DNA from: an uncultured Halomonas sp.
Lineage (GTDB): Bacteria; Pseudomonadota; Gammaproteobacteria; Pseudomonadales; Halomonadaceae
Direction: 5' to 3'
Assembly: GCF_947501415.1 (NCBI RefSeq)
Contig: NZ_CANMVL010000004.1
Span: 1 to 64,000, forward strand
DNA length: 64,000 nt
Both the position numbers and the translations under genes were made by a program. The notes beneath the pieces are model-generated. The model did not search any database. It saw nothing but the letters and a program-made list of their open reading frames with translations, and was not told where the DNA came from. Below are positions 36,275 through 45,517 of the stretch, in pieces; the first letter of the stretch is position 1; each line of letters begins with the position of its first letter.

Positions 36275-38026
36275 TCAGCTCTGCTTGATGGCCTGCCTGG
36301 CTCGGCGCGTCTCGCGCAGCAGCGAGACCAGCACTCCCACGGTCATCACCAGAATGACGGCACTCAGCGGCAGGGCGGCGGCGATCAGCGCCGTCTGTAG
36401 CGCCGTCAGGCCGCCGGCCACCAGCAGCACCGCGGCCACCAGGCCGATGACGACACCCCAGAACACCCGGAAGCGTGCCGGCGGCTCGTCGTCACCCAGC
36501 GACAGGATGGTGGTCAACACCAGGGTGCCGGAGTCGGAGGAGGTGACGAACCAGCTCATCAACAGGAAGACCATCAGTGCCGACAGTATCCAGCCGAACA
36601 CGCCGGTACCCACGATGCCGTCGGCCGTAGCAAACAGCGCGGCGGGGAGCTGCCAGGCGTTGACCAGCTCGATGATGCCGGCGCTACCGGGGCCGCCACT
36701 GGCATTGAGCTCCTGATACATGGCGTTGCCGCCGAAGATGATCAGCCAGACGAAGATGATCAGGGTGGGGACCAGCAGGACACCCAGCACGAACTCGCGC
36801 AGGGTGCGGCCCTTGGAGATACGTGCGATGAACAGCCCGACGAAGGGCGCCCAGGCCAGCCACCAGCCCCAGTAGAAGATGGTCCAGCCCTGCTGCCACG
36901 TCTCCGTCGCTGGCTCGTCCGCGAACCACAGCCCCATGGGGATGAAGTTGATCGCATAGTCGAGCAGGGTCTCGCCGAAGGCGGTGATCAGCCACAGGGT
37001 GGGGCCACCGATCAGAAAGACGCCGACCACGAACAGCGAGGTCCAGATGTTCATCTCCGAGATGATGCGGATGCCGCGGCGTACCCCGGTAACGGCGGAT
37101 AGGATCGATATCAGCGAGATCAGGGCGATCAGGAGCAGCTGCGTCTGCAGCCCTGAGCCGATACCCACCAGGCGCTCCAGGCCCACGGCCATCTGGCTGA
37201 CGCCCAGGCCCAGGGAGGTCGCGACGCCGAAGACACAGCCCAGAATGCCGAGGATATCGAACAGATGCCCCAGTGGGCCGAAGATCCGCTCACCGATAAA
37301 GGGATAGAGTGCCGAGCGCAGCGCCAGGGGTAACCCCTTGCGATAGGCGAAGTAGGCCAGCGACATGCCGACGATCACGTAGATGGCCCAGCCGTGCAGC
37401 CCCCAGTGGAAGACGGTGACTCGCAGCGCGTCGATGGCCCGCTCATAGCCGATGGCGGTGGCCCCGGCCATGTCGGCGTGGGGGTTGTTGGGGTAGCCGA
37501 AGGCACCGGTATCGTCGAGATAGAAGACGGGCTCGGCGACGCCGAAGAACAGGATGCCGATGCCGACGCCAGCGGAGAGCAGCATCGAGAACCAGGCGAA
37601 GTTGCTGAATTCCGGGCGGCTGTCATCGGGACCCAGTCGTACGCTGCCGTAACGGCTCAGGACGATGAACGCACAGACCACCAGCAGCAGCATCACCGTG
37701 ATCAGGTAGTAGCCGCTGAAGGTGCTTTCGATCCAGGTGCGGGTGGCACCGAACAGAGTGTTTGCGGTCTCCGAGCCGAAGCCGGTGAAAGCCACAAATA
37801 CCAGCACCAGCAGCGCGGAAGTAATGGTCATGCCTCGGTGCATGCCCTGGAAAAATCCACCCTGGGCCAGCTCGGTGACCATGTAGTCGGTGTCGAGCTC
37901 GACATAGGGGGAATCATCCTTGGGTGGGGATGAGGGACGAATGGGGGAAGTGTTGTTAGCGATGGTCTTATCCTCTTTAACCGGGCAACGGGCCGGCGAT
38001 CCCGTAGTGCCGCCCGAAGGCGGCAC
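36275..38026 (-). CDS. BCCT-family betaine/carnitine/choline transporter
   Basis: The up to 583-residue protein has 12 hydrophobic segments, with the BCCT signature GWWLAWAPFVGLFIARISKG and the tryptophan-rich motif of helix 8, which binds trimethylammonium substrates; GGNAMYQE is also conserved. The position beside cdhBAC suggests carnitine or betaine uptake for catabolism. The start is uncertain: the GTG at 38026 sits inside a hairpin, the next ATG is at 37882 without a site, and the only good GAGG is followed eight bases later by ATC at 37963, one base from ATG. The short C-terminal tail argues against an osmotically activated carrier. Confidence 0.88.
   Translation of the reverse strand: MPPSGGTTGSPARCPVKEDKTIANNTSPIRPSSPPKDDSPYVELDTDYMVTELAQGGFFQGMHRGMTITSALLVLVFVAFTGFGSETANTLFGATRTWIESTFSGYYLITVMLLLVVCAFIVLSRYGSVRLGPDDSRPEFSNFAWFSMLLSAGVGIGILFFGVAEPVFYLDDTGAFGYPNNPHADMAGATAIGYERAIDALRVTVFHWGLHGWAIYVIVGMSLAYFAYRKGLPLALRSALYPFIGERIFGPLGHLFDILGILGCVFGVATSLGLGVSQMAVGLERLVGIGSGLQTQLLLIALISLISILSAVTGVRRGIRIISEMNIWTSLFVVGVFLIGGPTLWLITAFGETLLDYAINFIPMGLWFADEPATETWQQGWTIFYWGWWLAWAPFVGLFIARISKGRTLREFVLGVLLVPTLIIFVWLIIFGGNAMYQELNASGGPGSAGIIELVNAWQLPAALFATADGIVGTGVFGWILSALMVFLLMSWFVTSSDSGTLVLTTILSLGDDEPPARFRVFWGVVIGLVAAVLLVAGGLTALQTALIAAALPLSAVILVMTVGVLVSLLRETRRARQAIKQS
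38007..38026 (-). other. Intercistronic UUCG-loop hairpin
   Basis: On the minus strand GTGCCGCC, the loop TTCG and GGCGGCAC form a very stable 8-bp hairpin between cdhB and the BCCT gene. No T-run follows, so it is more likely an RNA-processing or stabilising element than a terminator. Confidence 0.6.
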
Positions 38027-38048
38027 CGTCGTCGATCAGCCGCAAGCG

Positions 38049-38504
38049 TTAGCGCCGAATGCCGATGGTACGGCCCGCCAGGGCCGGCCAGGCCGAGGTC
38101 TCTGCCTGGGGCAGGGTGGCGATGGCCTCCACGACCTCCGGCGGGAAGGGCGAGGGTCGGCCGCTCGCCTGATTCATGCCCATCAGCATCTGCTCGCTGG
38201 TGGCCAGCAGGTTGCCCTCCTCATCGTGCATCTCCAGGAAGGCATGCAGACGCTTGGCATCACGATCCAGCAGGGTCACGGCGACGCTCAGTGGCTGCCC
38301 TTCGTGGGCCTCGCGACGATAGCAGAGGTGGGTCTCCAGGGTGTAGATCGTATAGCCGTGGCGCTCGCGTCCTGCGGCGTCCAGGCCGATATGATCCATC
38401 AGCGCCTCCAGCGCCAGGGAGAACACCCGGGCATACTCGGCGTCGTTCATATGGCCGTTGTAGTCGACCCACTCCGATGCGACACGGCTCTCCAGGATCA
38501 CCAT
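38049..38504 (-). CDS. cdhB: Hotdog-fold thioesterase (betainyl-CoA thioesterase)
   Basis: The 151-residue 4HBT-type thioesterase shows VDYNGHMNDAEYARVF near residue 13-28, the active-site loop of the YbgC-like hotdog family. In carnitine degraders the enzyme encoded next to carnitine dehydrogenase hydrolyses betainyl-CoA, the product of dehydrocarnitine cleavage, to glycine betaine. Its ATG overlaps the cdhA stop by one base pair in TGATG style (38504), which indicates co-translation. In some bacteria this domain is fused to carnitine dehydrogenase; here it is separate. Confidence 0.87.
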   Translation of the reverse strand: MVILESRVASEWVDYNGHMNDAEYARVFSLALEALMDHIGLDAAGRERHGYTIYTLETHLCYRREAHEGQPLSVAVTLLDRDAKRLHAFLEMHDEEGNLLATSEQMLMGMNQASGRPSPFPPEVVEAIATLPQAETSAWPALAGRTIGIRR

Positions 38505-39460
38505 CAGATGCGTCCCTCGAGGCCTTCGGCCTCGGGCCAGTACTTCTGCACCAGGTCGAGCAGCTCGACCAGGAAGTCATCGCGACGGCGATCGAGCTCG
38601 GCGACCGGCCGGCCGGCGGCCTGATGCTCGCAGCCATCGACCACCTTGTCGATCAGCTCATCGGTGAGCTCGGGAGCTTCCAGCTTGGTCCACGGCAGCT
38701 TCAGCGCCGGGCCGAACTGTTCGAGCATATGTCGCATGCCCTGCTCGCCACCGGCCAGATGGAAGGTCAGGAAGGTGCCCATCAGTGACCAGCGCAGGCC
38801 GCAGCCGTAGACCACGGCGGCATCGATCTCCTCGGTGGTGGCCACGCCATCGTTGACCAGGTGCAGCGCCTCGCGCCACAACGCTTCCATCAGGCGATCG
38901 GCGATATGCCCCTCGATCTCGCGACGCACCACCAGCGGGCGCATGGCCAGATCCTGGTAGAGGGCCTGGGCCGCATCGATCTGGGCGGTCTCGGTAGCCT
39001 CGCCGCCGACCAGCTCCACCAGCGGCAGCAGGTAGACCGGGTTGAAGGGGTGAGCGACGATCACCCGGCCGGGCGCCTTGGCGCAATCCTGCTGAAGATC
39101 GCTGGGCTTGAAGCCGGAGGTCGACGAGCCAATGATGGTCTCCGTCGCCGCCGCGGCATCCAGGGCCGCGAGGATCTCGCGCTTCAGCTCGAGGCGCTCG
39201 GGGACATTCTCCTGGATCAGATCGGCGCCTTCGACGGCTTCTTCCAGGCTTGCGACGAAGCGCAGCCGCTCGGGGCTCGCGCCGTCGGCCAGGCCGAGCT
39301 TCTCGAGGGAGCTCCAGGCGTTGTCGACGAAGGCGCGGGTGCGGGCTTCGGCTTCGGGCGCTGGGTCGAAGGCGACGACATCCCAGCCCTGGGCCAGGGC
39401 CCGGGCGATCCAGCCGTTACCGATGACGCCGGTGCCGATGACGCTCAGTTGCTGGCTCAT
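38504..39460 (-). CDS. cdhA: L-carnitine 3-dehydrogenase
   Basis: The 318-residue NAD-dependent enzyme belongs to the 3-hydroxyacyl-CoA dehydrogenase superfamily. [17 protein letters not shown] at residues 9-25 is the NAD-binding motif, and [20 protein letters not shown] near 135 supplies the catalytic His region. It oxidises L-carnitine to 3-dehydrocarnitine. It overlaps cdhC by four bases and cdhB by one, forming a cdhC-cdhA-cdhB operon on the minus strand. Confidence 0.92.
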   Translation of the reverse strand: MSQQLSVIGTGVIGNGWIARALAQGWDVVAFDPAPEAEARTRAFVDNAWSSLEKLGLADGASPERLRFVASLEEAVEGADLIQENVPERLELKREILAALDAAAATETIIGSSTSGFKPSDLQQDCAKAPGRVIVAHPFNPVYLLPLVELVGGEATETAQIDAAQALYQDLAMRPLVVRREIEGHIADRLMEALWREALHLVNDGVATTEEIDAAVVYGCGLRWSLMGTFLTFHLAGGEQGMRHMLEQFGPALKLPWTKLEAPELTDELIDKVVDGCEHQAAGRPVAELDRRRDDFLVELLDLVQKYWPEAEGLEGRI

Positions 39461-40365
39461 GCTTCACCTCCCACGATCTTGCCGGTGCTCGGGTCGCGCA
39501 GCTTGAGATGCGCGCGAGTCTCGGCCGGGGTCATGACACGCCCGCCCAGGGTCTCGATAAGGTTGCCGGCCTTCTCGACCAGGCCGCCGTTGGTGGCCAG
39601 CACGCCCTTCTCGAGGTAGAGGTTGTCTTCCAGGCCGACCCTGGCGTGGCCACCCAGCATCATCGCCTGGGCCACCATCGGCATCTGGTGACGACCGATG
39701 CCGAAGGCCGCCCAGTTGGCGTTCTGTGGAAGCTTGTTGCGCATGGCCAGCATGGTTTCCGGGTCGGCCTCGGCGCCCCAAGGGATGCCCAGGCAGAGCT
39801 GGTAGAGCGGGTCCCCGTCGATCAGCCCCTCCTGCTGCAGCTGGCGGGCGAACCAGACGTGGCCCAGATCGAAGCACTCCAGCTCCGGCTTGACGCCGGC
39901 CGCCTGCACCAGGCGGGCGTGCTCACGCAGCCAGTCGGCGGTGTTGATATAGACCATGTCGCCGAAGTTGAGGCTGCCGCAGTCCAGAGTGCACAGCTCG
40001 GGGAGCAGTTCGCCCACCGGCTCGTGGCGCTGGGCCGGGGTCTGGATGTCGGTGCCCGGGCCGCCGCGGGTCGGGTCCTCGACATCGGGGATCCAGTCGC
40101 CACCGCCGCCGGCGGTGATGTTCATGACGATGTCGACGTCCGCCTCGCGAACGCGCTCCATCACTTCACGGAAGTGGTCCAGGGAGTGGCTGATGCCGCC
40201 GGTCTCCGGGTCGCGCACATGGATATGCGCAATGCTGGCGCCGGCGCGAGCGGCCTCGATGCAGTTATCGGCGATTTGCTGCGGGGTGACCGGCACATTG
40301 GGGTTCTTGCCGGTGGTGTCGCCGGCACCGGTGACGGCGCAGGTCAGAATAACGTTGCGGTTCAT
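39457..40365 (-). CDS. cdhC: Beta-keto acid cleavage enzyme for 3-dehydrocarnitine (BKACE)
   Basis: The 302-residue Zn-dependent BKACE-family enzyme begins [20 protein letters not shown] and has the metal motif [14 protein letters not shown] near residues 43-56 plus later [15 protein letters not shown]. In the carnitine pathway it condenses 3-dehydrocarnitine with acetyl-CoA to give betainyl-CoA and acetoacetate. It is the first gene of the cdhC-cdhA-cdhB operon. GGGAGCGG lies before the ATG. Confidence 0.9.
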   Translation of the reverse strand: MNRNVILTCAVTGAGDTTGKNPNVPVTPQQIADNCIEAARAGASIAHIHVRDPETGGISHSLDHFREVMERVREADVDIVMNITAGGGGDWIPDVEDPTRGGPGTDIQTPAQRHEPVGELLPELCTLDCGSLNFGDMVYINTADWLREHARLVQAAGVKPELECFDLGHVWFARQLQQEGLIDGDPLYQLCLGIPWGAEADPETMLAMRNKLPQNANWAAFGIGRHQMPMVAQAMMLGGHARVGLEDNLYLEKGVLATNGGLVEKAGNLIETLGGRVMTPAETRAHLKLRDPSTGKIVGGEA

Positions 40366-40564
40366 GCTCCGCTCCCTGTGTTGGAGGATTTGACCCGCAT
40401 AGTGTGGCCAGCCATCGATGCACGTTGTTGGCGTTAAGCGACATTTGATTGATTAAAGGCGACGGTTGTGGGGGCTGACGCGGAACATGACTAATAAACA
40501 GGGGCCTGCGGAGCGCTTTATCGCTACCCTTGAGCGCCGTAATAAATCCTAACCGGGAGCCCCA
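40366..40564. promoter_or_regulatory. Divergent promoter region cdhC / TauE-like gene
   Basis: The 199-base gap contains no gene. The middle (around 40440-40460) is AT-rich and should hold the cdhC promoter and the CdhR-binding site, but I cannot define either by eye. Confidence 0.35.
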
Positions 40565-41326
40565 ATGCTGCTGCTTGACCTCCTTTCGCCGCTCTCCGCC
40601 GGCATCAATCTGTTGCTGATCGTGATCTCCGTGTTTACCTCCGCCTTTACCGCGGCGGTAGGGGTTGGCGGCGGGTTGCTGCTGATAATGGCCCTGGCCC
40701 AGGTGATGCCGGCGGCGGCGCTGATCCCGGTGCACGGGATGGTGCAGACGGGCTCCAATGTCGGACGGGTAGCGCTGACCTGGCGTCATGTCGACCGCAA
40801 GGTGATTGCGGCCTTCCTGCCCGGGGTGGTAATGGGCGCCCTGGCCGCGGCCTGGCTGCTGATACGCCTGCCTGCCGGTTTGCTGGAGCTGTGCATTGCC
40901 GCCTTCGTGCTCTACAGCTGCTGGGGACCGGGCTTGCCCAAGCGTGCCCTCGGGCGTGCCGGGGTGCTGCTGGCCGGCGCCCTGACCACACTGCTCTCCA
41001 GTCTGGTGGGTGCCAGTGGTCCCATGGTTGCCGCCTTCATCAAGCAGGGTCAGGTTGACCGGCTGACCAAGGTGGCCACCTTCTCGGCCTGCATGAGCGC
41101 GCAGCACCTGACCAAGGCCTTCGTGTTCGGCATGGCCGGCTTCGTGTTTCGCGACTGGCTGGGGCTGATGCTGGCCATGATCGCCTCGGGGTTTCTTGGC
41201 ACCTGGCTGGGGCTGCGCCTGCTCAGACGGCTTTCGGATCACCGCTTCGATACGCTGTTCAAGTGGGCCCTGACGCTGCTGGCGTTGCGACTGGTCTGGC
41301 TGGGGGCGACCCGGCTGATGGGATAA
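40565..41326 (+). CDS. TauE/SafE-family membrane exporter
   Basis: The 253-residue protein has about eight hydrophobic segments in two repeats and the TauE/SafE feature AAVGVGGGLLLIMAL near residue 29-43 with a counterpart GASGPMVAAF near 155. Members export sulfite, sulfoacetate or other organosulfur anions. CGGGAGCC precedes the ATG. It is divergent from the carnitine operon and has no sulfur genes near it, so its substrate is open. Confidence 0.85.
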   Translation: MLLLDLLSPLSAGINLLLIVISVFTSAFTAAVGVGGGLLLIMALAQVMPAAALIPVHGMVQTGSNVGRVALTWRHVDRKVIAAFLPGVVMGALAAAWLLIRLPAGLLELCIAAFVLYSCWGPGLPKRALGRAGVLLAGALTTLLSSLVGASGPMVAAFIKQGQVDRLTKVATFSACMSAQHLTKAFVFGMAGFVFRDWLGLMLAMIASGFLGTWLGLRLLRRLSDHRFDTLFKWALTLLALRLVWLGATRLMG

Positions 41327-41441
41327 GGGGATAGTGGACGCCTCTTTTTTGACGGCTGACACTGTAAACTGGTGTCATGCTGGCCATAATGCCTTTAGAA
41401 ACCTCAAAAAAAGCGCTTCGGGACATTCGAGGGAGAAGACT

Positions 41442-42860
41442 ATGGTGACCGCGATCATGGCCATGGGCCGCTCACGGCTATTGGCGTTCGGGCTACTGAT
41501 GAGCCTGGCGGTGGTGCTGGCCGGGGTGGCGCAGGCCAACCCTCGCTATGCGGCCATCGTCGTCGACGTGGAAAGCGGCGAGATTCTGCATGCCGCCAAC
41601 GCCGAGGAGACGCGTTACCCGGCCTCCTTGACCAAGATGATGACCCTCTACCTGCTCTTCGAGGCGCTCGAGGGGCGTAGCCTGAGTCTGCATCATGCGC
41701 TGCCGGTCTCCTCCTATGCGGCTTCCAAGCCGGCCTCCAAGCTCTATGTCAAGGCGGGCTCGACGATCCCGGTGGAGACCGCCATCGAGGCGCTGGTGAT
41801 CAAGTCGGCCAACGATGTGGCCGTTGTGGTGGCCGAGTCACTTGGTGGCAGCGAGGCCAACTTTGCCCGCATGATGACCGACAAGGCGCGTGAGCTGGGC
41901 ATGACCCGCACCACCTTCCGCAACCCTCATGGCCTGCCCGATGCCAACCAGACCACCACCGCCCGTGACATGGCGACCCTGTCGCTGCGTCTGATGCAGG
42001 ACTTCCCCCAGTACTACCACTACTTCTCGCGCACCAGCTTCGACTGGAAGGGCAAGACCATTACCGGGCATAACCGCCTGCTCGACAACTATGCCGGTGC
42101 CGATGGTCTGAAAACCGGCTTTATCCGTGCCTCGGGGTTCAATGTGGCGACCTCGGCGGTGCGCAACGGACGTCGGTTGGTGTCGGTGGTCATGGGAGGC
42201 TTTACCGCGGCCTCCCGCGACGCTCATATGGCGGACCTGCTGGATCGCGGCTTCGTGCGGGCCTCGCTGTTCGGACGCGGTGACTGGGTGGCCCAGGCCG
42301 ACTTCTCCGGCGAGCGCATGGATCTGCCCCGGGCGGCACCGGTGCCCAACCGCACGCTGCCATCGGCCCCGCCGGCCGTGCAAGTGGCAAGCCGCCAGAC
42401 GCCTGAGCCAGCCACTCGGGTGACACGTCGTCTGACGCCCGAGCCGGCGGTCCAGGTGGCCAGCCTGGAGGCGCCCGAGTCGCTGCCCCGCGCGGCCTCT
42501 GCGTTGCCCGAGACCGCACAGGGCTCTGCCAACGACCCGATCCGCGAACTGATCAGTCAGGCCGATGCACCGGTCAGCCGTACCACCCAGCGCCTCGAGC
42601 CGCTGGGGCGCAGCGGCGGCTGGGGTATCCAGGTCGGCGCCTTCAGCAGCCCCGACAACGCCCGCAACCTGGCCGGCCGTGCCGCCGACCGGCTGGCCAG
42701 CGATCTGGCCAATGCCCGCGTGGATGTCCATGAGGTACCTGGGCCGCAATCCCTGTTCCGCGCCCGCCTGGTCAACCTCGACGAGAACCAGGCCTATCGC
42801 GCCTGTCGAAGCCTGGTTCAGGATGGCATCGACTGCATGGTGGTCAACGCCACCCTCTAG
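41442..42860 (+). CDS. D-alanyl-D-alanine carboxypeptidase with SPOR domain
   Basis: The 472-residue protein has a signal peptide (ends near GVAQA, residue 32). Its S11-peptidase domain has PASLTKM (Ser-x-x-Lys near 63-66), a SAN motif near 122 and DGLKTGF near 225. A proline-rich linker (about 300-390) with two degenerate copies of a QVAS-type sequence leads to a C-terminal SPOR domain (WGIQVGAFSSPDNARNL, about 396-472) that binds denuded septal peptidoglycan. It should trim pentapeptides at the division site. The ATG at 41442 has GAGGGAG upstream. Confidence 0.9.
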   Translation: MVTAIMAMGRSRLLAFGLLMSLAVVLAGVAQANPRYAAIVVDVESGEILHAANAEETRYPASLTKMMTLYLLFEALEGRSLSLHHALPVSSYAASKPASKLYVKAGSTIPVETAIEALVIKSANDVAVVVAESLGGSEANFARMMTDKARELGMTRTTFRNPHGLPDANQTTTARDMATLSLRLMQDFPQYYHYFSRTSFDWKGKTITGHNRLLDNYAGADGLKTGFIRASGFNVATSAVRNGRRLVSVVMGGFTAASRDAHMADLLDRGFVRASLFGRGDWVAQADFSGERMDLPRAAPVPNRTLPSAPPAVQVASRQTPEPATRVTRRLTPEPAVQVASLEAPESLPRAASALPETAQGSANDPIRELISQADAPVSRTTQRLEPLGRSGGWGIQVGAFSSPDNARNLAGRAADRLASDLANARVDVHEVPGPQSLFRARLVNLDENQAYRACRSLVQDGIDCMVVNATL

Positions 42861-42901
42861 TGCTTGCCGTTCGTCTGCGAACCTTCTAGCCTGATCTCGA
42901 T

Positions 42902-42940
42902 ACCACCCCGTCGATCCCTGATCGGCGGGGTGGTGCTTTT
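42902..42940 (+). terminator. Rho-independent terminator
   Basis: ACCACCCCG at 42902-42910 pairs with CGGGGTGGT at 42926-42934, an inner GATC stem extends it, and CTTTT follows. It ends the carboxypeptidase transcript. Confidence 0.85.
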
Positions 42941-42972
42941 GTCACGCTTGAGGAGCGGGAAGGGGAGTCGCG

Positions 42973-43848
42973 ATGTCTGAGTCGTTCAAGGGAATCGGCT
43001 TCATGTGCCTGGGGGTGTTCTGCCTGGCGCTAGGGGATGCCATCACCAAGTGGCTGGGTGAAGTGCACTCGCCGCTGCAGATCATCTTCTTTCGCACCCT
43101 GGTGTCGTTGCCGCTGATTGCGCTGATCGCGCGTTTCAATGGCGGCCTGCGCACCCTGACTACCCGGCGCCCCGGTGTGCATCTACTGCGTGGGCTGATT
43201 TTCACCAGCACCATGATCTGCTTCATGTGGGGGCTGACCCTGCTGCCCCTGGCCGAGACGACCGCCATCGCCTTCGCCGCCCCGCTGTTCGTCACCCTGC
43301 TCTCGGTGCCGCTGCTGGGTGAGCGGGTCGACCGGCCGACGCTGCTGGCCACCACGCTGGGCTTTGTCGGCGTGCTGGTGGTGGTGCGACCCGGTGGAGA
43401 GAGCTTCCAGCTGGGCGCCCTGGTAGTGGTGGGCGCGGCGGTGTTCTACGCGCTGATGATGATCACCGCACGACGCTACGGTAGCCGCGAGCACCTCTGG
43501 GCGCTGGTGTTCTACAGCACCCTGGTGCCGCTGCTGGTCTCTGCCACTACGCTCCCCTGGGTGTGGCAGATGCCAGCCCCGCTGCACTGGCCGGCCTTCC
43601 TGGTGGCGGGTTTCCTCGGCGTGGGCGCCATGACCGGACTGACCCTGGCCTTTCGCTACGCACCGGCCGCCCTGGTGGCGCCCTTCGACTACACCGCGCT
43701 GCTATGGGCGGTGCTGCTGGGGTGGTGGTTCTGGGGCGAGGTGCCGGACATCTGGGTCTTCGTCGGCGGCAGTCTGATCATTGCCAGCGGCCTGGCGATC
43801 GCCTACCACGAGCGGCGCACCTCGCTCGAACGGCGTCCGACCGCCTGA
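42973..43848 (+). CDS. DMT-family (EamA) transporter
   Basis: The 291-residue protein has ten predicted hydrophobic segments arranged as two EamA repeats, with ALGDAITKWLGEVHSPLQI at the start and TALAFRYAPAALVAPFDYTA-like sequence in the second half (residues 225-245). Such proteins export metabolites or amino acids; some bacterial members of this subgroup resemble S-adenosylmethionine or RhaT-like carriers. GAGGAGCGGGAAGGGGAG lies upstream. No substrate is indicated by neighbours. Confidence 0.87.
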   Translation: MSESFKGIGFMCLGVFCLALGDAITKWLGEVHSPLQIIFFRTLVSLPLIALIARFNGGLRTLTTRRPGVHLLRGLIFTSTMICFMWGLTLLPLAETTAIAFAAPLFVTLLSVPLLGERVDRPTLLATTLGFVGVLVVVRPGGESFQLGALVVVGAAVFYALMMITARRYGSREHLWALVFYSTLVPLLVSATTLPWVWQMPAPLHWPAFLVAGFLGVGAMTGLTLAFRYAPAALVAPFDYTALLWAVLLGWWFWGEVPDIWVFVGGSLIIASGLAIAYHERRTSLERRPTA

Positions 43849-43888
43849 CTCAGGCATCAGGCGGGGCAGGCTTCAGTCGGGGCATGAT

Positions 43889-44503
43889 TTAGTTGGGATT
43901 GAAGGCACGTGCCGCGGCCTCCGGGTCCGGCATGCCGCAGATCGCCGAGATCACCGCCAGCCCCTGGGCACCGGCCTGGCGCACCGCCTCGGCGTGCTCC
44001 GCCTTGAGCCCGCCGATCGCCACGCTCGGCAGGGGGCTGGCCGCCACCAGGCTGGCCAACCCTTCGAAGCCCAGGGGAGCCGCATGGTCGTGTTTGCTGG
44101 GGGTGGCGAAGACCGGGCCGAGTCCCAGATAGTCGAGACGCTCGACGTCGAGGCGGGCCATCTGCTCCAGGGTCTGCACCGAAAGCCCCAGGATCGCCTG
44201 TTCCCCCAGTGCCGCTCGAGCCGCCGCTACCTCGCCGTCGTCCTGACCGATATGCAGGCCATCGGCGCCACTCTCCACCGCCACCGTCAGACGGTCATTG
44301 ATGATCAGCGGCACGCCGCTGCCGGCAAGCGCTGCCTTCAGTCGCCGGGCCTGGTCGATCAACTCGCCGTCATCGGCGTGCTTGTCGCGCAGCTGGATCA
44401 CCGTGGCGCCACCGCGCACCGCGGCCACGACGGTCTTCTCCAGGCCATGGTCGGCACATAGGCTCGGGTCGGTCACGAGGTACAGGGAAAGATCAAGGCG
44501 CAT
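43889..44503 (-). CDS. thiE: Thiamine-phosphate synthase
   Basis: The 204-residue TIM-barrel enzyme joins HMP-diphosphate and thiazole phosphate to make thiamine phosphate. It shows LYLVTDPSL at the N-terminus, VIQLRDKHADDGEL near residue 41, DRLTVAVESGADGLHIGQDD near 85 and GLGPVFATPSKHD near 130. The ATG at 44503 overlaps the thiM end by 11 bases. It belongs to a thiM-thiE unit under a TPP riboswitch; thiD is not in the window. Confidence 0.93.
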   Translation of the reverse strand: MRLDLSLYLVTDPSLCADHGLEKTVVAAVRGGATVIQLRDKHADDGELIDQARRLKAALAGSGVPLIINDRLTVAVESGADGLHIGQDDGEVAAARAALGEQAILGLSVQTLEQMARLDVERLDYLGLGPVFATPSKHDHAAPLGFEGLASLVAASPLPSVAIGGLKAEHAEAVRQAGAQGLAVISAICGMPDPEAAARAFNPN

Positions 44504-45317
44504 CGGACACCTCCAGAGTGGGCAGGGTGACAAGCTGATCGTGGTCGAGGGCGTAGAGGGCATCGAGGAAGGCCACCGCAAAGCTGCCGGGGCCTGTTGC
44601 GGTGGTACCGGCGCGGCGCCCCGCCTCGCCGTAGCAGGCCAGCGCCGCCGTGGTGGCGGCAAAGGGATCCTCGGCGTCCACCAAAAAGGCGGCGACTACC
44701 CCGGTGAGGGCACAGCCCAGGGTGGTGACCCGGGGCATCAGGGGGTGGCCGCCCGAGATCCGGGCCAGGCGCCGGCCATCGGTGACCAGATCGATCTCTC
44801 CGGTGACCGCCACCACCGCGGCGGTACGGCGCGCGAGGCTAATCGCGGCCTCCTCGGCGGCCTCTATGGGGTCGCTGCTGTCGACCCCACGCCCGCCACT
44901 GCCCTGGCGCTCCAGGGCGAGGATTTCCGAGGCGTTGCCGCGGATCACCGTCGGCCGGCGTTCCAGCAGGCGCTGGCCCGCCTCGCGACGATAACGAGTG
45001 GCGCCCACCGCTACCGGGTCCAGCACCCAGGGCCTGCCCGCCAATTGTGCGGCCTCGGCGGCCTCCTCCATGGCATCAAGCCAATGGGGCGAGAGGGTAC
45101 CGATGTTGATCGTCAGCGCATCGGCCAGTGCCGCAAACTCGGCGGCCTCCTCGCGGGCATGCACCATGGCCGGCGAGGCGCCCAGCGCCAGCAGCACATT
45201 GGCCATGGGGTTCATGGCCACCAGGTTGGTGATGTTGTGAATCAGCGGCGCCCGCTTGCGCAGGCGCGCCAGGTGGGCGGCGGGGTCGATCGATCCGCGG
45301 GTGGCGGTAGTCATCAT
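44493..45317 (-). CDS. thiM: Hydroxyethylthiazole kinase
   Basis: The 274-residue ribokinase-fold enzyme phosphorylates 4-methyl-5-hydroxyethylthiazole for thiamine salvage. HNITNLVAMNPMANVLLALG near 34-53, LDPVAVGATRYR near 122 and TTLGCALTGVVAAFL near 200 are family marks, the last containing the catalytic cysteine. It is the first gene downstream of the TPP riboswitch. Confidence 0.94.
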   Translation of the reverse strand: MMTTATRGSIDPAAHLARLRKRAPLIHNITNLVAMNPMANVLLALGASPAMVHAREEAAEFAALADALTINIGTLSPHWLDAMEEAAEAAQLAGRPWVLDPVAVGATRYRREAGQRLLERRPTVIRGNASEILALERQGSGGRGVDSSDPIEAAEEAAISLARRTAAVVAVTGEIDLVTDGRRLARISGGHPLMPRVTTLGCALTGVVAAFLVDAEDPFAATTAALACYGEAGRRAGTTATGPGSFAVAFLDALYALDHDQLVTLPTLEVSDAP

Positions 45318-45362
45318 TCCTCCCGGGCGTGGGAGGTGCAGCCGCTGGAGCGGGCTGCACGA

Positions 45363-45438
45363 CTCCCTACGCCGGCATGATCCGGGTCAGGTTCCAAGGG
45401 TACGTCTCAACCGCGGTGGATGCCGCAGCGCCCCTGTC
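45363..45438 (-). ncRNA. TPP riboswitch (THI element)
   Basis: Read on the minus strand, the sequence contains the conserved parts of the TPP aptamer in order: a GGGGCGC segment, TTGAGA, ACCCTTGGAACCTGACCCGG, and ATGCCGGCGTAGGGA. It lies 45-120 bases upstream of thiM, and binding of thiamine diphosphate should switch off thiM-thiE. Ends are approximate. Confidence 0.95.
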
Positions 45439-45490
45439 GTGGGCATCACTATCCCTGCCCCGGATAAGCCTGTAAAGCCTGGGTATCGAG

Positions 45491-45517
45491 CCTAGAGCCT
45501 GGAACCTGGAACCTAGA
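45491..45517. repeat. Short degenerate CCTRGA(A/G) repeats
   Basis: Four imperfect 7-8-base units (CCTAGAG, CCTGGAA, CCTGGAA, CCTAGAA) lie head to tail between the riboswitch and the nhaD stop. They may be slippage products; no function is evident. Confidence 0.5.
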
